DNA of 62,915 nucleotides. Source: an uncultured Clostridia bacterium (GTDB taxonomy: Bacteria > Bacillota > Clostridia > TANB77 > CAG-508). The DNA lies in NCBI GenBank assembly GCA_947631785.1, contig CANRMR010000005.1, positions 1 to 62,915 of the forward strand, read 5' to 3'. Below the pieces are notes generated by a model, which was not told where the DNA came from, did no database searches, and saw only the letters and a list, made by a program, of their open reading frames with translations. Both the position numbers and the translations under genes were made by a program. Position 1 is the stretch's first letter. Each line of letters begins with the position of its first letter. Below, one piece after another: positions 57,557 to 62,915 of the stretch.

Positions 57557-57583
57557 GAAAAAGTGACGAAAAAGTGACGAAAA
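57557..57583. repeat. Tandem direct repeats between the tRNA and the integrase gene
   Basis: GAAAAAGTGAC occurs twice in direct tandem (57557-57567 and 57568-57578), followed by GAAAA. Short direct repeats next to the attachment core are typical arm-type sites for a tyrosine integrase N-domain; this is inferred from position. Confidence 0.5.
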
Positions 57584-57630
57584 TTTTAAAAAAATATTTA
57601 ATATAAAAAAAGAAGCAAAATAACTGCTTC

Positions 57631-58758
57631 TTATATTATTTTTGACTGTAAAAAGCTATCCATAGTATTAGCAACTTCTTTAAATTCATTATCAAAAAAG
57701 TGACTATATGTAGCGTGTGTTACAGTAACATTTGAATGACCAGCTCTTTTGCTTATTATTTGAGTTTGAATACCACTTGATATTTGTAAAGAAATACATG
57801 TATGTCTTAATCCGTGAAATGTAATTCTTTTTAAATTATGCTTTTTTATTATCTTATCTAAGATTTGAGAAGGTGTATCAGGGTGCATATCTGCGCCATA
57901 TTCAGTTGTAAATATTCTTATACTATTTTGCCATTTATCACCTAGTTTTAATTTTTTTTCTAATTGTTCTTTTTCATATTTCTTTAATATATTTATAGTT
58001 GACTGTGATAAATAAATTGTTCTATTACTTGTTGGAGTTTTAGTATCTTTTTCAAATATTCCAAGTTCTTTTGTATATTGTGTGCTTTTGTTTATAGTCA
58101 TAGTAGAATTTTTAAAGTCAATATCTTTCCAAGTTAATCCTGTTATTTCTCCTCTTCTAGCTCCACTGTCTAAAGCTAACATAATAAGAGCTTGATATTT
58201 CAAAGACTCATTTTGTATAGCTTGCATTAATTCAGTAACTTCTTCTGGAGAATAGCATTTAATTTCTTTTCTTTTGACTTTTGGTTTTTCTATTCTATTA
58301 TTAGGATTATTTAATATATATCCCCATATAACTGCTTTATTTAATGCAGTAGAGATAATAGTATAATGATGTTGAATAGTTTTATCAGAATAGTTTGTAT
58401 TAGTTCGTAATTCATTATAAAAATCTTCTAATAATTTTACTTTTAAATCTTGTAAATGGATATGTCCAATGCTTTTTATAATATTATTACACCAATGCTT
58501 ATTTGAAATATATGTTTTAGGTGACCATACATTTTTGGAATATTCTAACCATTCTTCTAACAATTCTTTCATAGTTATTTTAGTTTTATTCACATAGGTA
58601 TTATTTTTTAGTTGTAATTTCAATTCATTTTCATGTAAAACCGCTTCTTTTTTACCACCATAAAAGGTTTCTATGTGCCTTATTCTTTTATTTCCATTAT
58701 AACCTATTGGAATGTCTATTTTGTACCTTTTATTTTTTTCTATTTCTTGTACTGCCAT
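57631..58758 (-). CDS. int: Tyrosine recombinase (Tn916/phage-type integrase)
   Basis: The 375-residue protein has an arm-binding N-domain (residues 1-60), a SAM-like core-binding domain (60-165) and the catalytic domain with Arg in SGARRGEITGL, HGLRHT, His in AGHSNVTVT and the nucleophile Tyr in HATYSHF. It integrates and excises the element. AAGGAGG precedes the ATG at 58758, which lies inside the end of the repressor gene, so the two are coupled. Confidence 0.93.
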   Translation of the reverse strand: MAVQEIEKNKRYKIDIPIGYNGNKRIRHIETFYGGKKEAVLHENELKLQLKNNTYVNKTKITMKELLEEWLEYSKNVWSPKTYISNKHWCNNIIKSIGHIHLQDLKVKLLEDFYNELRTNTNYSDKTIQHHYTIISTALNKAVIWGYILNNPNNRIEKPKVKRKEIKCYSPEEVTELMQAIQNESLKYQALIMLALDSGARRGEITGLTWKDIDFKNSTMTINKSTQYTKELGIFEKDTKTPTSNRTIYLSQSTINILKKYEKEQLEKKLKLGDKWQNSIRIFTTEYGADMHPDTPSQILDKIIKKHNLKRITFHGLRHTCISLQISSGIQTQIISKRAGHSNVTVTHATYSHFFDNEFKEVANTMDSFLQSKII

Positions 58759-59722
58759 TATTAACCTCCTTTTCAATTTTTTTATTTTCTTTTATTAAAT
58801 TATTAATGAAAGTATTCACGTTATTTGTATTTTCTGCGAGAAATTTATCTTTTTCTTCAGATATTAAATTTTCATAATATTTACTCAATATAAAATTCAT
58901 TTCATATTCACAACTTCTTAATTCTTTATTTATATATGTAATACTTTGATATAAATTACTTTGTAATTCATCTATGACATAATCAAAATTTTTTACATCA
59001 AATGACTTCATTATATCTTTTACTTTATTATAACAATTCTTTATATCATCATTAATGTTATATGATAACAACGAACCATAACTAGTAAATTGTAGTGCTT
59101 CAAATATAGTATCATAAATATTTATAAGTTTATTTATGTCTTCCTTGTTCTTTTCTTTCATATATTTTTCTATTATTAATTTTACTTGACATATAGTTTT
59201 TAAATTATCAATATTTAATAGCATTTCTTTTAACTTTATAAAATCACGAAATTTTTTTATAAAATCATTTAAATTATAAAAGTGTTCTATAAAATAGCTA
59301 AATGTCTTATTATTATAAGTTAGTTCCACCTCTTTCATTTTTTTATCTACATCTTCCACTTTATAATTTGAAGATATAATAATTTCATTTCTTATAAAAT
59401 TATGGTTATAATATATATCATTATCAAAATGAATAATACCTTTAACCTCCTTTATTTTTTCAATTGCTTCATCTGATATATTTAATTCCTTTCCAACATC
59501 AGCTTTAATATAATTTTCATTTTGTTGTTCATCGTCTGCCAAATACATAGCAGAAACGTTGAGAGTCTTTGATAATTCATTTATATAATATAAACTTTTA
59601 GGATATGTTCCTTTTGTGTAATCATTAATTGTGGTTTTTCCAATTCCAGTTTTCTCTGCCAATTCCTGAACACTAATATGTTGCTTTTTCATTTGTTTTT
59701 TTAATTTTTGACTAAAATCCAT
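58730..59722 (-). CDS. Xre-family repressor with a long C-terminal domain
   Basis: The product is 330 residues. Residues 4-65 are an HTH_3 domain (MKKQHISVQELAEKTGIGKT, then LSKTLNVSAMYLADD). The remaining 250 residues are helical and unfamiliar; no protease (S24) active site is seen, so it is not a LexA-type self-cleaving repressor. It should repress the divergent promoter at 59816-59844 and may regulate its own operon with int. AAGGAGG precedes the ATG. Confidence 0.82.
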   Translation of the reverse strand: MDFSQKLKKQMKKQHISVQELAEKTGIGKTTINDYTKGTYPKSLYYINELSKTLNVSAMYLADDEQQNENYIKADVGKELNISDEAIEKIKEVKGIIHFDNDIYYNHNFIRNEIIISSNYKVEDVDKKMKEVELTYNNKTFSYFIEHFYNLNDFIKKFRDFIKLKEMLLNIDNLKTICQVKLIIEKYMKEKNKEDINKLINIYDTIFEALQFTSYGSLLSYNINDDIKNCYNKVKDIMKSFDVKNFDYVIDELQSNLYQSITYINKELRSCEYEMNFILSKYYENLISEEKDKFLAENTNNVNTFINNLIKENKKIEKEVNNGSTRNRKK

Positions 59723-59759
59723 GTTTTTCCTCCTTAAATCTGTATATACGCGTTTCCGT

Positions 59760-59786
59760 TATTTTCTAATCATTTTTTAGAAAATA
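59760..59786. promoter_or_regulatory. Likely operator for the Xre repressor
   Basis: TATTTTCTAA and TTAGAAAATA form a perfect 10-bp inverted repeat with a 7-base spacer, between the divergent repressor and HTH genes. Confidence 0.55.
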
Positions 59787-59815
59787 ATATTTATTCAGAA
59801 TTTCTTATTAACATC

Positions 59816-59844
59816 TTGACATTTGCAAATAAAAAATGTTAATA
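59816..59844 (+). promoter_or_regulatory. Rightward promoter of the element
   Basis: TTGACA (59816-59821) and TTAATA (59839-59844) have a 17-base spacer. It would drive the small HTH gene and the replication gene. The leader of about 130 bases contains no visible gene. Confidence 0.55.
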
Positions 59845-59979
59845 TGGCTATGTCATAGGCATTACGAGATTGTGGCTGTTAAATTGATATAGTACATAAA
59901 AGCGTTCAAATATAGTTTAACATTTATACGTAACATTGTCAAGTTGTTGATTATAAATTTTTTGAAAGGAGGAAATGAA

Positions 59980-60153
59980 ATGCAAAATAATCAAGAAATA
60001 CGAGAAGCAATATTTAAAAGTAATATATCCAAATGGATAATTGCACAAGAATTAAATATTGACCCATCAACTTTTTCAAGAAAATTAAGAAAAGAATTAC
60101 CTGAAGAAGAAAAAGAAAAAATATTAGACATTATAAAAAGACTTTCTAATTAA
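59980..60153 (+). CDS. Small helix-turn-helix protein
   Basis: The 57-residue product reads as a single HTH domain (EAIFKSNISKWIIAQELNID, then PSTFSRKLRKELPEEEKEKI), the kind found in phage and ICE control regions. AAAGGAGG precedes the ATG at 59980. It is the first gene rightward from the lysogeny-type switch and probably acts as a Cro- or activator-like regulator; the exact role is inferred. Confidence 0.75.
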   Translation: MQNNQEIREAIFKSNISKWIIAQELNIDPSTFSRKLRKELPEEEKEKILDIIKRLSN

Positions 60154-60189
60154 TTTGAAAAGTAAAAAATTGAGATAGGAGGTGAAGAA

Positions 60190-60411
60190 ATGGACATTAT
60201 GAATTTAAAAGAATTAACACAATATTTAAAAGTAAGCGAAAGTATGATTAGAAAACTTGTGCGAGAAAAAAGCATTAAATTTTTTAGAATTGGCAATAGA
60301 CTCAATTTTAGAAAAGCAGACATTGATGAGTATATCGATAAGCAATGCAATGAAAACTATAAGGAGAATAAATATGTAATGGAAGAAGTAAGTATAAAAA
60401 AATTAAAATAG
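60190..60411 (+). CDS. Excisionase-family DNA-binding protein
   Basis: The 73-residue product has the MerR-like winged-helix excisionase pattern: MNLKELTQYLKVSESMIRKL, then KFFRIGNRLNFRKADIDEYI. Such proteins bend DNA at attachment sites for excision or act as local regulators. AGGAGGTG precedes the ATG. It lies 36 bases after the small HTH gene and before the replication gene. Confidence 0.8.
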   Translation: MDIMNLKELTQYLKVSESMIRKLVREKSIKFFRIGNRLNFRKADIDEYIDKQCNENYKENKYVMEEVSIKKLK

Positions 60412-60502
60412 TACAGATTTTTATACTCACTTCAATAATATAATAACAATATGATTATATATCTATTCCCTTAAAAAGTCAACTTTAAAGGAGAAATAGG
60501 AA

Positions 60503-62408
60503 ATGAATAATTTAAATGAATTAAAGGAAAAACCACAATGGATTAATTGGAAATATGACGAAAATAAAGGAAAAGTCCCATATAATTATCTTGGCTATCC
60601 AACAGGAGTAACTGAAAAACATAGTAAATATTGGTGTAATTTTGATACTGCTACCAGCGCTATAAATATACATAATTTTAATGGTGTTGGAATTGTTTTA
60701 TGTGATGGCTTATGTGGAATTGATATTGACCATAAAGACATAAATAACAATATGGTACAAGATATAATAAATTTGATGGATACTTATACCGAATATAGTC
60801 CATCTGGTAAAGGCTTTCATTTATTATTTACAGTAGATATCACAAAATTACCAACAATTATTGATGGTGACGGAAACAAAAAACTTGATAATAGATATTA
60901 TCAAAAAAATTCAAAAATAGATGTAGAATGTTATATATCAAACTTAACAAGCAGATATTTTACATTTACAGGTAATTCAATAAATAATAAACCTATAAAA
61001 GAAAGAACTAAAGAATTATTGAAATTTTTAGATGAATATATGCTTATAAATAATTCTACAAAAGAAGCATCTAAAAATGATATTAATATACAGAAAATTA
61101 TTAATACAATTATAACATCAAAACATTCAGAAAAATTCAAAAAACTTTTTTATGATGGGAATATCAGTAATTATAATAATGACGATAGTAGAGCAGATTT
61201 AGCATTATGTAGTATATTAGCTTTCTATACTCAAGATTTTAAAACAATAGATACAATTATTCAAAACAGTAAATTATATCGTGAAAAATGGGATAGATTG
61301 GATTATAAAGAAATGACAATTAATAAAGCTATCAAAGACAAAGACAAAAGAGAAATTTATATAGAAAATAAACTAGAAAATGTTAATGAAATAGAATATA
61401 TAACTGCTAGAGAATTACAAAAGAAAGAATTAAAGCCAATTACATACTATGTAGAAGATATTTTACCACAAGGATTGACTTTGATATGTAGTGCTCCAAA
61501 AATTGGCAAAAGTTGGTTAGCTCTCGATTTGTGTTTATCAATTTGTAAAGGTACTTCATTTTTAGGACATAACACAAAAGAAGCGGGATGCTTATATTTA
61601 GCATTAGAAGATAGTAAAAATAGATTGAAAGTAAGAATGAATAAGTTATTGAACAATAAAGAAGCACCTATAAATTTGTTATATTCAACTGATTGTAATG
61701 ATTTAGCAAATGGATTTATAGAACAACTTGAAAAGATACTACAAAAAAATCCGTTTATAGAAGTAATTGTAATCGATACATTACAGAAAGTTAGAAGTAT
61801 AAGTAACAATACATCACCTTATGCTAAAGATTACAAAGAATTAAGTGATATAAAAAAATTTGCTGATACACATAACTTGGCTGTTATTGTTATTCATCAT
61901 ACTAGAAAGGGCAACGACATTACAGATATTTTTGAAAGAGTATCAGGTACTAATGGCATAACAGGTACTGCAGATACTTCATGGGTCATTAATAAAGTAG
62001 ATAGATTTAAAGATGACACAAGTTTAAGTATGGTTCGGTAGAGACATAGAAGCAAATGAATATATCATTAAATTTAACAAAGATACTTATAGGTGGGAAT
62101 TCATATCTACAGTAGAAGAATTTGAAACACAAAATGAAAAAGATTTATACGATAATAATACACTTATAGATGTAATTAAAACACTTATAAACGAGAATAA
62201 TGGCTCTTGGACAGGTTCTATTAAGAGTATGAATAGTAAACATGAAGAAATATATGGTTATTTGTATGAAAAAGTTCCACAAAAATTTAGAAAAAAATTA
62301 GACAAACTATCACCATTATTATGGGATTTTGATAGGATTGAATATATTCCACCTACTCACCCAGTCAATAGAGAAAGATTACACACTTTTAAAAAGTTTA
62401 TAAAATAA
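60503..62408 (+). CDS. Replication protein (primase-like domain plus RepA-type ATPase), frame broken at a CGG codon
   Basis: The N-terminal 190 residues resemble primase-polymerase domains of mobile elements (KPQWINWKYDENKGKVPYNY; GIDIDHKD; YSPSGKGFHLLF). A RecA-fold RepA-like ATPase follows: CSAPKIGKSWLAL (Walker A), VIVIDTLQ (Walker B) and VIVIHHTRKG. At GTT-CGG-T (62036) the frame stops at TAG. Skipping C gives GRDIEANEYIIKFNKDTYRW and 123 further codons to 62408. The V-GRD turn is usual in these ATPases. Corrected length is 634 residues. It shows that the mobile element follows the same CGG behaviour as the host genes. Confidence 0.82.
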
Positions 62409-62418
62409 TAGTAGGTGT

Positions 62419-62580
62419 ATAAGTTGTAGAGTTTGTATAGTGATTTCATAAAATTATTGAAATATATGTGTTTAAACACTCTACAACTTATATTAATTAG
62501 TTGTATATCTACAACACAATACAATACACAACAACTTATACAACATCTACAATTATATACAACTAATATATGTTTTAATT
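62419..62580. other. Repeat-rich region, candidate replication origin of the element
   Basis: ATAAGTTGTAGAGT (62419) and ACTCTACAACTTAT (62478) form a 14-bp inverted repeat. TACAAC or ACAACTTATA then recurs several times to about 62570 (CTACAAC, ACAACTTATACAAC, CTACAAT, TACAACTA). Iterated short motifs immediately after a replication-initiator gene suggest iterons and an origin. No gene lies in these 200 bases. Confidence 0.45.
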
Positions 62581-62626
62581 TTTTGTGTTATTGTTGTTAC
62601 ACAAAGTACAGAAAGGGGGAAATGAT

Positions 62627-62806
62627 ATGTTAATAGATGAAATAGCGAAAGAAATTAGAGATTCAGATGATATTATAGTAAACATTTTAAAAAATACAAT
62701 TGAAGATTTTAAAAAATATTTAAAAACTGTAAAAATAATTATTACAATATTATCAACAATAATTATTATGTTATTTTGTGTTTTAGTAAAATTTAGTATT
62801 TTTTAG
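62627..62806 (+). CDS. Small membrane protein of unknown function
   Basis: The 59-residue product has a charged N-terminal half (IDEIAKEIRDSDDIIVNILK) and one C-terminal membrane helix (IIITILSTIIIMLFCVLVKF). GGGGG lies seven bases before the ATG at 62627. I do not recognise the family. Confidence 0.5.
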   Translation: MLIDEIAKEIRDSDDIIVNILKNTIEDFKKYLKTVKIIITILSTIIIMLFCVLVKFSIF

Positions 62807-62823
62807 TATTTGAGGAGAAAAAG

Positions 62824-62915
62824 ATGTTATTTGATGAATTGAGTAAATATCCTAAAAAGCAATTAGATTTTATAATGGCAATGTTAGAAACAGATAATAT
62901 AAAAAAATCTGCTGA
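62824..62915 (+). CDS. Start of an unidentified gene, cut by the window edge
   Basis: GAGGAG lies five bases before an ATG opening a frame MLFDELSKYPKKQLDFIMAM that continues to the last base. Thirty residues are visible and no family can be named. Confidence 0.45.
   Translation, partial: MLFDELSKYPKKQLDFIMAMLETDNIKKSA

Larger units (their letters stand above)
57490..62915. mobile_element. Integrative element inserted at the initiator tRNA, right end outside the window
   Basis: Gene content reads as an integrative element: tyrosine integrase next to a tRNA, divergent Xre repressor, small HTH proteins including an excisionase-like gene, a primase-helicase-type replication gene and an origin-like repeat region. 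No capsid or conjugation genes are reached before the window ends, so phage, satellite or conjugative type cannot be decided. Confidence 0.75.

Noticed and set aside
181-61600. CGG trinucleotides in other phases, such as TTC-GGA, GAC-GGT, GCG-GAA or CCG-GGA
   Set aside because: Dozens occur inside intact genes. They straddle codons and are read normally, so the effect belongs to the CGG codon in the A site, not to the trinucleotide.
60931-61809. Minus-strand frames inside the replication gene
   Set aside because: They are shadows of the primase/ATPase coding region, with no start signals.
8902-62038. Random sequencing or homopolymer indels as the cause
   Set aside because: For recO and ogg I first considered T-run and A-run errors. 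All ten sites, however, are explained by one rule (an extra C before GGA or GGT at a codon boundary), while long genes with many homopolymers (mfd, addB, hsdR) are intact. A systematic artefact is still not excluded without reads.
8328-62408. Treating the eight broken genes as ordinary pseudogenes
   Set aside because: Each has only the CGG-type break, no other stop or indel, and normal motifs on both sides. murC and ftsH are essential or nearly so. Decay would scatter different mutations over different phases.
1-62915. CRISPR arrays, rRNA operons, riboswitches
   Set aside because: No regularly spaced 25-40 base repeats, no rRNA sequence and no leader I could match to a known riboswitch were found.

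Overview
This is an AT-rich window from a low-GC, spore-forming Firmicute, most likely an uncultured member of the Clostridia. The sporulation genes (spoVG, yqfC, yqfD, pdaA, a Spo0E-like gene, a spore-protein relic), the era-yqzL-recO and ybeY-yqfD-yqfC neighbourhoods, AddB, an agr locus and an anaerobic NrdG activase all point that way. The headline result is a recurrent translational oddity. Ten times in eight genes (recO, yqfD twice, an ogg-type glycosylase, murC, a TrmH-family methylase twice, a YitT-type gene, ftsH and the replication gene of a mobile element) the reading frame is broken by one extra C placed exactly at a codon boundary before a conserved glycine codon. This gives NNN-CGG-A or NNN-CGG-T where NNN-GGA or NNN-GGT is expected. 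Skipping that C restores a full-length family member every time, and all eight gene lengths become multiples of three. Long genes with no in-frame CGG (mfd, addB, hsdR, hsdM, the M16 peptidases) are intact. Only three in-frame CGG codons seem to be read as sense, two of them in compositionally odd orphan genes. The simplest reading is that CGG is an unassigned or nearly unassigned arginine codon here, and that ribosomes shift +1 at CGG-A/T and read GGA or GGT as glycine. Layout: 1-1036 holds the end of an insertion sequence. Bases 1037-5748 hold a minus-strand operon of a membrane glycosyltransferase, a two-domain P-loop kinase split at a (TA)7 tract, a B12-binding radical SAM enzyme and a SPASM-type radical SAM enzyme, with a divergent thymidylate-kinase-like gene; this looks like a small uncharacterised biosynthetic cluster. 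Bases 6650-8260 hold a sortase relic, a degenerate spore-protein gene, hpf and an orphan. Bases 8328-15325 hold the conserved pdaA-yqfC-yqfD-orphan-ybeY-DUF3048-era-yqzL-recO operon. Bases 15443-18773 hold a complete agr quorum-sensing locus, agrAC converging on agrBD. Bases 19029-36315 hold cell-wall, DNA-repair and RNA-modification genes. Bases 36377-50417 hold peptidases, rnc, rpsU, prs, nrdG, ftsH and tilS. Bases 50423-57163 hold a type I restriction-modification operon. Bases 57437-62915 hold an initiator tRNA followed by an integrative element (integrase, repressor, excisionase-like and replication genes) that runs off the right edge. Intergenic spaces carry a family of long AT-rich hairpins with GC-rich interiors. 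Two of them share an interior in opposite orientation, and there is also a second family of GTAGGGG-headed palindromes. All calls come from reading the sequence; no database was searched.
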